Part shown: positions 16,655-26,409 of the stretch, piece by piece
Layout: each line of letters opens with the position of its first letter
Numbering within the stretch: the first letter of the stretch is position 1
NCBI GenBank assembly: GCA_029210205.1
Contig: JARGOD010000005.1
Span: 21,181 to 85,180, forward strand
DNA from: Verrucomicrobiales bacterium
GTDB taxonomy: Bacteria > Verrucomicrobiota > Verrucomicrobiia > Verrucomicrobiales > DEV007
DNA: 64,000 nt
Reading direction: 5' to 3'
Notes under the pieces: generated by a model
Database searches by the model: none
What the model was told of the DNA's origin: nothing
What the model saw: the letters and a program-made list of their open reading frames with translations, nothing else
Position numbers and translations under genes: made by a program

Positions 16655-19000
16655 ATGTCGCTCAAACGCCTGCCTTTCTTTTTACTCCTGCTCATCTTTA
16701 CGTTGTCGGGTAACCTAACTCTTCGTGCTGAAACTCAGTATGGCGATCTTGCCTACAAGGTGGTGCAAATGCTTGAGGAAGAGCACTTTCTCCAAGAGCC
16801 ATTCAACGATAAAATGTCGGCGCGTGTCCTTGAGGGCTACCTCGAGATGCTGGACTTCAGCCGAATCTATTTCACGAAGGAAGACGTCGATGGTTTCCGC
16901 GCTCGCCACGAAAAGACGATTGATGATCAGGTTAGAAACGAGTCGATTCCTGCTGCCTTTGAAATTTACAAAGTCTATCAAGAGCGTATCGCGAGCCGGG
17001 TCACGATGGCGCAGGATCTCGCGAAGCCCGAAAATTTCACCTATGACTCTGACCGGACAGTCCAGATCTCCCGCAAAGATCTTGATTGGGCAGCAGCGGG
17101 AGAAGCCCATGACCAACTCTGGAGCAACCTGATTGAGGGTGATCTCATTCGTGAAAAGCTCATCGCTGATGCTCTCGCACGGGAAGAGGCTGAAGAGCGT
17201 GCTGAGAAACTGGAGAAAGGCGAGCCGGTCGAAGAGAAATCGTCAGAGGCGCAGGAAGAGGACAGCAAATCGATCTACGAGAAAGTTTCGGATCGCTATG
17301 ATCGAATTCAAAAGCGGGTCGACGAAAACCAGACCGAGGATGTCGCGACCCTTTTTATTAAGTCTATTGCGCGCGCATACGATCCACATTCCGAGTATTT
17401 TTCCCAGCAGCAATACGACAACTTCCAGATTGGCATGAACAAGTCTCTCACCGGAATCGGTGCGATGCTTCAGAAGGACGAAGATCAAGGCGGTGCCACG
17501 ATTGAGGGGCTTGTTGTGGGCGGACCTGCTTTTAAAGGCGGAAGCCTCGAAGTGAAAGACCGCGTCATCGGAGTGGCGCAGGGCGAAGGCGAGTTCGTCG
17601 ATGTCGTCGAGATGAAACTTTCGGACATCGTCGATCTCATCCGCGGTGAGGTCGGCAGCAAGGTTCGTCTCAAAGTGGTCCCTTCCGGAAAGACCAGCGA
17701 GATCAAGCTCGTTGATATCAAACGTGACAAGATTGACCTGAAGGACAGTCTTGCGACGGCGGATTTGATTGAGACTCAGGATCCGACTGGAAAACAGCAG
17801 AAGCTCGGGTGGATCACGCTCCCATCATTCTATGCCGACATGGCGGGAGGATCGACGAGCACGACGACGGATGTCATGAATTTGCTGACCCGACTCACGA
17901 TCGAGGGAATTGACGGGTTGGTCGTAGATCTTCGTGATAACGGTGGCGGATCTCTCGAAGAGGCGATCAATATGACGGGGCTTTTCATTCGTCGTGGTCC
18001 GGTTGTTCAGGCTGTCGATTCTCGCAGTCGGGTTGGACAAAAGGCCTCGAACAATATTGAGGCGGTTTATGGCGGACCCCTCATTGTCCTCGTCAATCAT
18101 GCGAGCGCGAGTGCCTCCGAGATTTTTGCGGCAGCGCTTCAGGACTACGGGCGCGCTGTTATCGTTGGTGACGGGTCGACTTTTGGTAAGGGCACGGTCC
18201 AGCAACTGCGCCCTGTGCTTTCGAATCGTCTCGTTCTTCCTTTCAATCGCGAGACCAATCAGCAGGGTGCATTGAAGCTGACGATTCAGACATTTTACCG
18301 CATCAATGGGTATTCAACTCAGCGTGATGGAGTGGTTCCGGATGTGCAGCTTCCTTCGATTCTTGATATTGCAGAAATCGGAGAGGCGACGCTCCCGTTT
18401 GCGCTTGAGGTAGAGCCGATCCCCCCGGCGGGATATAAGCCCTTCTTTGAGGGAGCCCTGCCTCTCGACCTTCTCAGTCAGGCGTCTGCCGGTCGGGTCA
18501 GTACCGGACAGGCTTTCGAATACATCCTCAAGGACATTGAAGAGGAGAAGAAGCGGATTGAGGAAAATAAGATCTCGCTGAATCTCGAGGAGCGGAAGCG
18601 CGAAGTGGAGGCTGACAAAAAGGAAGCGGAGGATCGGAAAGAGGAACGCATCGAGCGTTTTGCGAAAATTCGTGAAGAGGAAAAAGACGTATTCACGATC
18701 TACAAACTGACGCAGGATAACTTCCGCGACGAAGACCTCACTCTTCGTGACGATCTGTCGGCAGAGGATTTGAGTGGCATGTCCCGCGGCAAGAAGAATG
18801 AGGAGGACGAGATTAACAAGGCGCTTGAGTATCCTCACAAGTTTGACCCGTATGAGCGCGAAACCGTGCAGATTATGCAGGACCTTATCGCGATCTCCAA
18901 AACGGGTCAGCCGGTGAATATTTCCGAGGCAACTCCTATGCAGAGGGATAAGACGGTTCCAATTCCGGCACGCAATCAGGAGTCGCCGCAGGCCAACTGA
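16655..19000 (+). CDS. prc: Carboxy-terminal processing (tail-specific) protease Prc
   Basis: A 781-residue periplasmic protease. The signal peptide is at about 1-25 (FFLLLLIFTLSGNLTLRAE). Next come a helical N-terminal domain, a PDZ domain (about 260-350, MLQKDEDQGGATIEGLVVGG) and the S41 core, with catalytic Ser486 in SASASEIFAAALQDYG and Lys512 in FGKGTVQ. A charged DUF3340-like C-terminal region is rich in Lys/Glu coiled coil. Prc trims penicillin-binding proteins and lipoproteins and degrades tagged periplasmic proteins. The Ser-Lys spacing is one residue longer than in the E. coli protein (GDGST for GEPT). Full length. Confidence 0.95.
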   Translation: MSLKRLPFFLLLLIFTLSGNLTLRAETQYGDLAYKVVQMLEEEHFLQEPFNDKMSARVLEGYLEMLDFSRIYFTKEDVDGFRARHEKTIDDQVRNESIPAAFEIYKVYQERIASRVTMAQDLAKPENFTYDSDRTVQISRKDLDWAAAGEAHDQLWSNLIEGDLIREKLIADALAREEAEERAEKLEKGEPVEEKSSEAQEEDSKSIYEKVSDRYDRIQKRVDENQTEDVATLFIKSIARAYDPHSEYFSQQQYDNFQIGMNKSLTGIGAMLQKDEDQGGATIEGLVVGGPAFKGGSLEVKDRVIGVAQGEGEFVDVVEMKLSDIVDLIRGEVGSKVRLKVVPSGKTSEIKLVDIKRDKIDLKDSLATADLIETQDPTGKQQKLGWITLPSFYADMAGGSTSTTTDVMNLLTRLTIEGIDGLVVDLRDNGGGSLEEAINMTGLFIRRGPVVQAVDSRSRVGQKASNNIEAVYGGPLIVLVNHASASASEIFAAALQDYGRAVIVGDGSTFGKGTVQQLRPVLSNRLVLPFNRETNQQGALKLTIQTFYRINGYSTQRDGVVPDVQLPSILDIAEIGEATLPFALEVEPIPPAGYKPFFEGALPLDLLSQASAGRVSTGQAFEYILKDIEEEKKRIEENKISLNLEERKREVEADKKEAEDRKEERIERFAKIREEEKDVFTIYKLTQDNFRDEDLTLRDDLSAEDLSGMSRGKKNEEDEINKALEYPHKFDPYERETVQIMQDLIAISKTGQPVNISEATPMQRDKTVPIPARNQESPQAN

Positions 19001-19072
19001 GCCTGCCGAGGTCGAGCGGGATTGTATGGTTGATCCAAACTCGTAAACCTTCAGCGGCGTAATAATTCCGTC

Positions 19073-21604
19073 ATGTTCGGCGGACTGGAAGAAGCATTGG
19101 AAGGGTTGCAGGTAAACTTGCGGCTCCCGGATCTATGGCAGCAGAAAGCGATTCGTGCCGTCCGGGACGGAAATGACGTCATTGTTTCCGCCCCGACTGG
19201 CGCCGGGAAAACCTTTATTTTTGAGCTGCTTGCCAACGAAGGAAAGCAGCATCCACAGGGTCGGCAGGCCGTTTTCACCGTTCCGACCCGGGCCCTCGCG
19301 AATGATAAGTGGCGTGAGTGGCGGCGCGCGGGATGGAATGTAGGAATTGCCACGGGTGATCTTGCCGAAAATTTGGACGCTCCGGTGATCGTTGCAACGC
19401 TTGAGACCCAGCGAGAGCGCTTTCTTTCCGGCAAGGGGCCATGGCTTCTCGTTATCGATGAATATCAAATGATCGGAGATCGTCGTCGTGGTCTTCATTA
19501 TGAGTTAGCGGTGGCGCTTGCTCCGGCGGACACTCGCCTCCTTCTCATGAGTGGCAGTGTCAGCAATGCGAAGCGGGTCGAGGAGTGGTTTACGCGATTA
19601 GGTCGGCCTGTTTCTCATGTTGAAACGAAAACCCGCCCTGTTCCGCTCGATGAAATTCCGGTGGAGGCATTTCATCGCACCGCGCCAGGGAAGTATCGGA
19701 ATTTCTGGCAGCGTCTTGCGATCAACACCCTGCTGTCTGACTGCGGACCACTCCTGATTTTTGCTCCTCATCGCAAAGCGGCTGAAAAAATCGCATGGAA
19801 AATTGCCGGGGTCTTGCCTGAGGATGACCCCTTGAAAGGTGCTCGGGAGTTTGATGCAATTTGTTCCTCCGATGTTCGGAGGCTTATTCAAAAGCGAGTC
19901 GCCTATCACCACTCCGGGCTGAGTTTCGCAGAACGCGCCGCTGTCGTCGAGCCGCTTGCGAAAGCGGGACAGTTGCATGTCATCGTGGCAACGATGGGGC
20001 TTGCTGCAGGCATTAATTTTTCAGTACGCTCAGTCTTTGTCGCGGAAACGAGCTATCATGATGGTCCCTATCAACGAGAGGTAAGCCCGGATGAGTTGCT
20101 TCAAATGTTTGGGCGTGCCGGGAGACGGGGCCTTGATAAAAAAGGGTATGTCATTGTTGGGGATCGCAGCCCACGAATTTTCGATGCTCATCCTCTCGAC
20201 CTCCATCGTCAGAATGAGCTGGATTGGCCGACACTGATTCGTCGGATGCATTTCGCTTCGGAATTGGGGGAATCGCCCGTTGAGGCCGCCCGGGAGTTGC
20301 GCGACCGGCTTTTTTCCCGCCAGAAAATTCATCTCGGGTTTCGCGATGGCGGAGCGGAGAGGGAAGCGGAGGGCGGAGCGCTCTTCGGCCTTACACCGAC
20401 GCGAAAGGAGATCCGCAATGCTTTGGGAGAATGGGAGCCGGTTCGTTCGAAACGGGAATCCACGTGCGCGCTATCTGAGGCTCTGAGTTGGAATCGAGGA
20501 AGATACCGTCCCGCGGAGGGACACAGCGAACTCATCGCGAATCTCCTCCCGGCGCGGGCGCGGCTTTCCCGTCTCGATCAAAAAGGAGGCGGATCCAGAA
20601 AGTATGGCATGGAGATGGCCGTGGCGACTGAATCGGATTCGGGAAATTTTTTACTCACGAAATCGACTCGCAAAGCGATTGGTGAGACAGGAAGCCAATC
20701 AGACTATGGGAAGGAAGAAATTGAGGCCCTGCTGCCCGAGATGATCGCTCCTTTGATTGCGCCTGCAAAACTGGAGCATTTCATTCAGAGGGGGAAAAGC
20801 CTCTATCTCGTCGGACATTTTCGCGACGCCGAGATTGAGGTGTATCTTGATTCCAGTGAAGTTCCCCTTTGCCAACCGGAGACGCGACTCTTTGAAATTG
20901 AGTCGACCACTCATTTCAATGATGAAAATTCCGGAGAAGTGATTGAAACGACTCCGGGGACCGCTGCTCATTCGTGGAGGAAGTTACGACTCATTGACGA
21001 GGCCGGAGTTCCAACGAGGCGGGGTGTTCTTTTCAGTTTGTTTCAGGGAGGTGAGGGACTGGCCATTGCAGCAGCGCTGGAGGATCCGCACTACCCGGTT
21101 GATGAAATTGTTCTTCATCTTGCTAACCTTCGCGCCGGCCATCGGTTTGAGCTGGATGCCGTGCCCAATGCTGAGCGGCTCGTCGATTCTGTAGGAAGCG
21201 AGCGGCTTGCTGCGGCCTCTCGTCAGGCACATGGTGCAGTTGATTTCGAAGGGTATCTGCGACTAGGCTTGCCAGTCCAATATGGTGAAGGTGCGGCCGA
21301 GGTGATGTCTCTCATGTTTGAGGGAAAACTGTTTCGCCTTCTCTCGCAGTCCTCCCAGCTCGAATTTGGAGCCGGAGATGTGGAAAGGGCTTTCGTCGAA
21401 TGGTTGAGCCTTCTGCGACATATCACCCACGCCCCCGATGTGGACGATGAGCGCTGGCGGGAGTTGAAGGTAGCAGCTGAACAGGAACTCGCGAAACGAG
21501 ATCGCAGGAGTCCTCTCGCATCGCTTCCGGAGCTGCCTGCGTCGGTGTTACAGAAGTCGCCCCGTCACGGCATTCCGTTTCGATCACTGCGAACCCCTTC
21601 TTGA
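19073..21604 (+). CDS. Ski2-like superfamily 2 helicase
   Basis: An 843-residue protein. Helicase motifs run in order: SAPTGAGKTFIFE (I), VPTRALANDKW (Ia), LLVIDEYQMIGD (II, DEYQ instead of DExH), MSGSVSNAKR (III), ATMGLAAGINFSV (V) and QMFGRAGRRGLDKKG (VI). The QxxGRAGR form and the long C-terminal half are typical of Ski2/HelY-type helicases, which act on RNA or DNA. The second half (about 430-843) has no domain I can name. It is not Cas3: there is no HD domain and no CRISPR context. It is followed 14 bases later by the YlbF-like gene. Confidence 0.87.
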   Translation: MFGGLEEALEGLQVNLRLPDLWQQKAIRAVRDGNDVIVSAPTGAGKTFIFELLANEGKQHPQGRQAVFTVPTRALANDKWREWRRAGWNVGIATGDLAENLDAPVIVATLETQRERFLSGKGPWLLVIDEYQMIGDRRRGLHYELAVALAPADTRLLLMSGSVSNAKRVEEWFTRLGRPVSHVETKTRPVPLDEIPVEAFHRTAPGKYRNFWQRLAINTLLSDCGPLLIFAPHRKAAEKIAWKIAGVLPEDDPLKGAREFDAICSSDVRRLIQKRVAYHHSGLSFAERAAVVEPLAKAGQLHVIVATMGLAAGINFSVRSVFVAETSYHDGPYQREVSPDELLQMFGRAGRRGLDKKGYVIVGDRSPRIFDAHPLDLHRQNELDWPTLIRRMHFASELGESPVEAARELRDRLFSRQKIHLGFRDGGAEREAEGGALFGLTPTRKEIRNALGEWEPVRSKRESTCALSEALSWNRGRYRPAEGHSELIANLLPARARLSRLDQKGGGSRKYGMEMAVATESDSGNFLLTKSTRKAIGETGSQSDYGKEEIEALLPEMIAPLIAPAKLEHFIQRGKSLYLVGHFRDAEIEVYLDSSEVPLCQPETRLFEIESTTHFNDENSGEVIETTPGTAAHSWRKLRLIDEAGVPTRRGVLFSLFQGGEGLAIAAALEDPHYPVDEIVLHLANLRAGHRFELDAVPNAERLVDSVGSERLAAASRQAHGAVDFEGYLRLGLPVQYGEGAAEVMSLMFEGKLFRLLSQSSQLEFGAGDVERAFVEWLSLLRHITHAPDVDDERWRELKVAAEQELAKRDRRSPLASLPELPASVLQKSPRHGIPFRSLRTPS

Positions 21605-21617
21605 GGGTTTTGAAAAA

Positions 21618-22046
21618 GTGTCGTATGTGTATCTCATGGAAGTTCTCTCCCCTAACTCAGCAATTCTCGATAAAACTCGTGAGCTCTGCACGCTCATTCT
21701 CCAGTCCGGAGAGTACCAGGAGAATGTCGAAAAAATCGAAACATTCTTCAAGAACGACGACGCTCAGGCGACCTATAAGGAGTTCGCGGAGCTGGGCGAA
21801 ACGCTTCATCAAAAGCAGCAGGCAGGGCTTCTCTCTGACGAAGACGTCTCCGGATACGATGAGAAGCTGAAAGCACTCAAGGCCGATCCGATCACAGGCG
21901 AATTCATGGAAGCAGAGCAGACTCTCAATGGGATCGTTGCTCAAATTTCCAAGACTGTTGGAAAGACCCTCGAACTGGGTCGTCTTCCCGAGCCGGAAGA
22001 CATGGAAGAAGGCGGTTGCTGCGGTGGTGGCGGTTGCGGTTGCTGA
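21618..22046 (+). CDS. YlbF/YmcA-family protein with Cys/Gly-rich C-terminal tail
   Basis: A 142-residue helical protein similar to YlbF/YmcA (DUF964), as seen in LCTLILQSGEYQENVEKIETF and AEQTLNGIVAQISKTVG. In Bacillus the YlbF-YmcA-YaaT complex controls mRNA maturation with RNase Y and binds iron-sulfur clusters. Here the protein ends in EEGGCCGGGGCGC, four cysteines in the last ten residues, which looks like a metal- or cluster-binding tail. The start may be GTG 21618, with a GAGG-like site 10 bases upstream, or ATG 21636 (MEVLSP). It lies downstream of the helicase with a 13-base gap, which suggests a shared RNA-related role. Confidence 0.8.
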   Translation: MSYVYLMEVLSPNSAILDKTRELCTLILQSGEYQENVEKIETFFKNDDAQATYKEFAELGETLHQKQQAGLLSDEDVSGYDEKLKALKADPITGEFMEAEQTLNGIVAQISKTVGKTLELGRLPEPEDMEEGGCCGGGGCGC

Positions 22047-22070
22047 TTCTACAGCCGCGAACAAAGTTTT

Positions 22071-23378
22071 TCAGCCAAGCACGTCGTGCGTCGCTTTTTC
22101 TAGCGCGTCGATGGCTTGGCTGATTTCGTGTTCAGAAGTTGCCAGTGGAGGCATCAGTGTCAGGGTATCGCGGACGGGGCGGGTGAGCAATCCATGCTTG
22201 CGCGCGGCACGACAAATTCTGGCACCTGTTTCTGCTTTCCAGTCGAGGGCTGCTTCCGAACCAGCATCGACGAGATCGATGCCGGCGATGAGACCCACTT
22301 GTCGTAGTTCCCCGAAGTGGGGGCAGCGATCCACTGTCTCTCTGAGCCGACTTGAAAAGACGCTGATTTTCGAGGATAGGGACGCAATGACATTATCCTC
22401 TTCGAAGACTTGCAGGCTGCCCAGCGCAGCGGCGCAGCCGAGCGGATTGGCGCAGTAGCTGTGACCGTAGAAGAAGGTTTTCAGTTCTTCGTATTCGCCG
22501 AGAAAAGCATCGTAAATATGATCGGTTGTGAGGGTGGCGGCGAGCGGGAGGTAGCCGCCGGTGAGGCCTTTGGCGAGGCAGAGGAAATCTGGGATGACCT
22601 CTTCGTGTTCGCAGGCAAACATTTTGCCGGTTCGACCGAAGCCGGTCATGACTTCGTCGAGAATCAGGAACACACCGTGCTGGTCACACCACTTCCGAAG
22701 CGATTTCAACATGCCGGCAGGCCAGGTTTGCATGCCGGCTGCTCCCTGAATAAGCGGCTCGATAATGAGCGCATTGACTGAGGCGATTACTTCCGGAGGC
22801 AGAGCATCGAGATCGTCGAGGCTGGCAATGCGATGAACCTCGTGTCCCAGAGAAGAAAAGCGGTCTTGAAAGACGCCGATTCCTCCAAGCGAGGCGGCGC
22901 CCATGGTGTCACCATGGTAGGCCCCTTCAAAAGCAATAAAGCCGTCTCGATTTTTATGGTTTGTGAGCTGACGATGCTGAATCGACATCTTGCAGGCGCA
23001 TTCGATCGCAGTGGACCCATCGTCAGAAAAAAACACTTTTGTCAGGGTGTTTTCGGGAAATAGATTAACCAGCTTTTCAGCGAGGAGGATCGAGGGTTCG
23101 TTTGAGAATCCAAGTGCAGAGCAATGAGCGATCTTGCTAAGCTGATTCTGAATCGCCGCGTTGATCGTCGGGTGATTGTGCCCGTGGATGTTCGTCCAGA
23201 TTGAGCTGTTTCCATCGAGGTAGCGATTTCCTTCGGTGTCGGTCAGGGTTACCCCTTCCCCGGAGGCAATGATCACGGGATCGTCCCCGGACTCTCTCCA
23301 GGCCTGCATCTGCGTGAATGGATGCCAGAGGTGTTCCTTGTCGAGCTGACGCAATTTTTCAGTATTCCCGGGCATCAT
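22071..23378 (-). CDS. bioA: Adenosylmethionine-8-amino-7-oxononanoate aminotransferase
   Basis: A 435-residue class III PLP aminotransferase. It carries BioA-specific [12 protein letters not shown] near the N-terminus, [23 protein letters not shown], the Asp of [14 protein letters not shown] and the PLP lysine in [12 protein letters not shown]. It converts KAPA to DAPA with SAM as amino donor in biotin synthesis. The ORF-track start at 23381 is a TTG; the following ATGs (23378 or 23375) are more likely. No other biotin gene is adjacent. Convergent with the YlbF gene. Confidence 0.94.
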   Translation of the reverse strand: MMPGNTEKLRQLDKEHLWHPFTQMQAWRESGDDPVIIASGEGVTLTDTEGNRYLDGNSSIWTNIHGHNHPTINAAIQNQLSKIAHCSALGFSNEPSILLAEKLVNLFPENTLTKVFFSDDGSTAIECACKMSIQHRQLTNHKNRDGFIAFEGAYHGDTMGAASLGGIGVFQDRFSSLGHEVHRIASLDDLDALPPEVIASVNALIIEPLIQGAAGMQTWPAGMLKSLRKWCDQHGVFLILDEVMTGFGRTGKMFACEHEEVIPDFLCLAKGLTGGYLPLAATLTTDHIYDAFLGEYEELKTFFYGHSYCANPLGCAAALGSLQVFEEDNVIASLSSKISVFSSRLRETVDRCPHFGELRQVGLIAGIDLVDAGSEAALDWKAETGARICRAARKHGLLTRPVRDTLTLMPPLATSEHEISQAIDALEKATHDVLG

Positions 23379-23409
23379 CAATTACGCTGGCGTGAGACCT
23401 CGAGGCCTT

Positions 23410-25845
23410 TCACCAGGCGGCTCCGAGCTGCGGCTGTGGATTGACGCGGTAGGGCATCCAGACAATGCCGACTGCCTTCGAAGAACAGTTTTTCTTCAGG
23501 GGGGAAAGGCTGAGGGTTTCCAACTTCTCATTCATTGGATCCATCTCCTCTTTGAGCTGCTCGACTTCCTCTTCGCATTCGCGCTCAAGATCTTCGAGGT
23601 CCTCCCGGTAGTCTTCCACTTTCTCCTTTGCTCTCGCAACGTCGCGTCCTTCTTTCCAGGCGCGTGAGGCACCTGACATCGCGCTCCGGCTCTTTGTGCT
23701 GACGCTTCGACCTAACACGGCACCTAGAATGGTGCTGCCGATCTTCATGGCGGTGTCCAGTTTTGCACTGCTGGCCTGCGCCTCCTGTTCCGCGACAGTG
23801 TCCATGGCCCGCCCAATCCGGTCTTCGATGGTTTTGATTTTCTTTTCGTAACTGTCCTGCAATTCATCGACTTTTTCGTCGCGGATCTCATGAGCCGCAT
23901 GAACGAGGCGTGCCCGGAATTCGCCTTCGGTTTCCCCAAGGTTTGAATACTGACCCGTCAACGGGCTCTTGAAAACGGTGATGGTGTGATTGCCATAGAG
24001 GTAGTCAACGAGCTCTTTGCCAAGGCTCGTCCAGAGTTTCGAATCGAGCATCGACTGAGGAAGTGGTGAGAACGCGGCCCCATTGATCGGTTCAGTCCCG
24101 AGCTGGCTGATCTTCAATTGGTTGGGTAGCTCGAGATCCTGTGACCAGTTCACTTCGTCGGAGGCAGGATCGATTTTGTTGATCATGGCAACGGACTCGG
24201 TGCCGGTGATGCCCTTTTTGCTGTCTTGATATCGAACTTCGCCGACGCGGATGACGGCAGGAACATAGTTGATTTCCTCAGGTGGAACGTCGGGTCCGGC
24301 TGGAATGAAAAAGTCACGGGCGCCGCGGGGAAGCCTTGGGCGCATTTTCTCAGACTTGGCTGGCTTCGGGCTTTCTGCTTCGGGGGTTGGAGAGGACGAC
24401 ACTGCCGCTTCGATTTCGGCACGTTTGCCATCCATCAATTTTTTGATCTGGCGGCGTGCCAGCGGGCCGGTTAGATAGCTCATGACCCAGCGCACGTGGA
24501 AAACAAGGGGAGCATCTTCATGAACGTTGTTCATCAGAAAGACACGACTGCCAAGACCCGCGAGAAGTTGTTCCATTTTACTTCGATCAAATCCGCTGTC
24601 GTTGCTTGAGGCGGCACCTTCGAGTCCATCGAGAACCCTCGCTTTGTCGCGCTCGGTCTGAAGTCTCCCGAGCCACCATGTCCCAATGTTAGAGAGGGCC
24701 TTGTAATCGAGGTCAACGGGGTTTTGTGTCGCTAACAAAACGCCAAGGCCGAAAGCGCGGGCCTGTTTCAGCATCGTCATCATCGGCTTCTTCGAGGGCG
24801 GCATCGCCGAGGGAGGAAGGTAGCCATAGATCTCATCCATGTAGAGGAGAGCCCGCAAACTGGTTGTGCCGGTCTGAGATCTCATCCATCCAAGCATCTG
24901 GTTAAGAAGAAGTGAGACGAAGAACATTCGCTCCGAATCGCTGAGGTGCGCAATAGAGAAGATCGAGATGCGTGGCTTACCTTCCGGTGTATGCATCATG
25001 CTCTTGATGTTGAGCGGTTCTCCCTGCAGCCAGGTCGAGAATCCAGGTGAGGCGAGAAGATTATTCATCTTCATCGCGAGTTCGCGGCGGTCTTTCTCTG
25101 GACAGACCGTATCGAGGTCCATGACGCCTATTTTTTCAAAGGGCGGAACCTGAATGTGGCGGATGAGACTTTCCAGGGTCACTCCCTGTTCTGCGCGCCA
25201 TGCGTGGCTGAAAATGTTTGAGAGCAAAATATGCTCCGGGTCCTGAATTGGGTCTGCATCGACTCCGACGAGAGAGAGCAGGCTGGAGACTGTCGACTCG
25301 ATTCGCTCAGCAAAGGCTTCTCCGTCATCGAGAACTTCAAATTCCGGAACATCGAGTGAACTGAGGATTGAAACGGGAAGTCCGGAATTAGAGCCGGGGG
25401 TATAGACAGTCAGATCGACTTTGTCGCGGAAGGATTGGATGCGCTCTGGCCCCTGTCCCCAACTGGCGAGACCGCTTTTCCACATTTCAGCAGTTTTCGC
25501 GGCATGTTCATCCGGGGTGATTCCTTTCTTTGTAGCGTCGTCCTCATTGATCCAGGGGCGAAAGTCTTCCGGCGCGAGGTTTGGAAAGGTGAGGAGGAGG
25601 TTGGCGATGTCTCCTTTCGGGTCAATCACGATCGCAGGAATGTTGTCCATCGCCGCCTCTTCGAGAAGTGCCATGCAGAGGCCGGTCTTGCCGGAACCAG
25701 TCATTCCGAGGACGACGCCATGGGTGACGAGGTCTTTGGAATCATAAAGGACGAGGTCGTCTTCCAGTTCTTTTTCAGTGAGATCGTACTCGCGACCGAG
25801 GTAGAATTTACCGAGCTTTTCGTAAGAGTCTGTCTTGATATCCAT
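23410..25845 (-). CDS. HerA/FtsK-like ATP-binding protein (DUF87-type)
   Basis: An 811-residue protein. The N-terminal half is a HerA-type motor ATPase: Walker A is GMTGSGKTGLCMAL (about 47-60), with IVIDPKGDIANLLLTFP close behind. Walker B is LLYMDEIYGYLPP (about 335) followed by LKQARAFGLGVLLATQNPVD. The C-terminal third has a Lys/Glu-rich coiled coil (about 640-790). Substrate unknown. Related ATPases include DNA translocases and loaders; this class stands alone rather than beside nurA. It lies 29 bases upstream of bioA on the same strand. The final 25 residues (VGIVWMPYRVNPQPQLGAAW) are hydrophobic and unlike the coiled coil before them. Confidence 0.82.
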   Translation of the reverse strand: MDIKTDSYEKLGKFYLGREYDLTEKELEDDLVLYDSKDLVTHGVVLGMTGSGKTGLCMALLEEAAMDNIPAIVIDPKGDIANLLLTFPNLAPEDFRPWINEDDATKKGITPDEHAAKTAEMWKSGLASWGQGPERIQSFRDKVDLTVYTPGSNSGLPVSILSSLDVPEFEVLDDGEAFAERIESTVSSLLSLVGVDADPIQDPEHILLSNIFSHAWRAEQGVTLESLIRHIQVPPFEKIGVMDLDTVCPEKDRRELAMKMNNLLASPGFSTWLQGEPLNIKSMMHTPEGKPRISIFSIAHLSDSERMFFVSLLLNQMLGWMRSQTGTTSLRALLYMDEIYGYLPPSAMPPSKKPMMTMLKQARAFGLGVLLATQNPVDLDYKALSNIGTWWLGRLQTERDKARVLDGLEGAASSNDSGFDRSKMEQLLAGLGSRVFLMNNVHEDAPLVFHVRWVMSYLTGPLARRQIKKLMDGKRAEIEAAVSSSPTPEAESPKPAKSEKMRPRLPRGARDFFIPAGPDVPPEEINYVPAVIRVGEVRYQDSKKGITGTESVAMINKIDPASDEVNWSQDLELPNQLKISQLGTEPINGAAFSPLPQSMLDSKLWTSLGKELVDYLYGNHTITVFKSPLTGQYSNLGETEGEFRARLVHAAHEIRDEKVDELQDSYEKKIKTIEDRIGRAMDTVAEQEAQASSAKLDTAMKIGSTILGAVLGRSVSTKSRSAMSGASRAWKEGRDVARAKEKVEDYREDLEDLERECEEEVEQLKEEMDPMNEKLETLSLSPLKKNCSSKAVGIVWMPYRVNPQPQLGAAW

Positions 25846-25863
25846 GATCAGAAATAGGTGGGT

Positions 25864-26322
25864 TCAGGGAATAAGCGTGTAGCTGATCGATTCGCCGTGA
25901 ACGCTTTGCATCCCGTTGCGCCCCTGCCATCCCCATAGTTTAAATTTTAATTTCGATCCCGTTTTGCCCGCTTTAGCAAAGTCAGTCGCAGTCAGCGTAA
26001 AGCGACCACGACCCGCGGAGGAGGCCGGGAGGTGGATCGTCTTGATGATTTTCAAGCCTGAGCGAATCTCGATCTTCGAAACGAATCCCTGCCTCGTGCG
26101 ATACTCATAGGGAATTGAGGAGCCGGATTTGAAAATGCGGGAACCACTTGAATTTCTCGTGATGTGTACGTTCGGACGGTAAAGCTGACGTCTTTCCTGA
26201 CGGCGTAAGGTATCGTTGATTCGGTTTGGGCGGAATCCAAATTGCGCCTCGGCATTCATCGTAAAAAAGCTGCCTGCAACAAGGACCGGAACGAGAAGGA
26301 AGAAGAGTGGTCGAGAGGTCAT
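25864..26322 (-). CDS. Small exported basic protein, function unknown
   Basis: About 152 residues. ATG 26322 begins a clean signal peptide (TSRPLFFLLVPVLVAGSFF) that ends near MNAEAQ; the ORF-track start at 26358 adds 12 unrelated codons. The mature part is basic and Arg/Ser-rich. It contains YEYRTRQGFVSKIEI and a C-terminal FKLWGWQGRNGMQSVHG, suggestive of a beta-sandwich. It lies 18 bases from the start of the HerA-like gene on the same strand and is divergent from the sulfatase. No family recognised. Confidence 0.65.
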   Translation of the reverse strand: MTSRPLFFLLVPVLVAGSFFTMNAEAQFGFRPNRINDTLRRQERRQLYRPNVHITRNSSGSRIFKSGSSIPYEYRTRQGFVSKIEIRSGLKIIKTIHLPASSAGRGRFTLTATDFAKAGKTGSKLKFKLWGWQGRNGMQSVHGESISYTLIP

Positions 26323-26409
26323 GGGCAAAAGAGTTGGTCCGCATTTACGTTGTCGCAATGGACTGGGCAGTATGATAGGAACTTCACTCCCTAATTTCCA
26401 ATGTTTCTT

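Noticed and set aside
19073-21604. Cas3 or defence helicase
   Set aside because: No HD nuclease domain, no cas genes, no repeat array, and motifs fit the Ski2/HelY type.
19073-25845. Helicase plus HerA-like ATPase as a defence island
   Set aside because: The two are separated by ylbF and bioA, are on opposite strands, and have no nuclease or other defence genes nearby.
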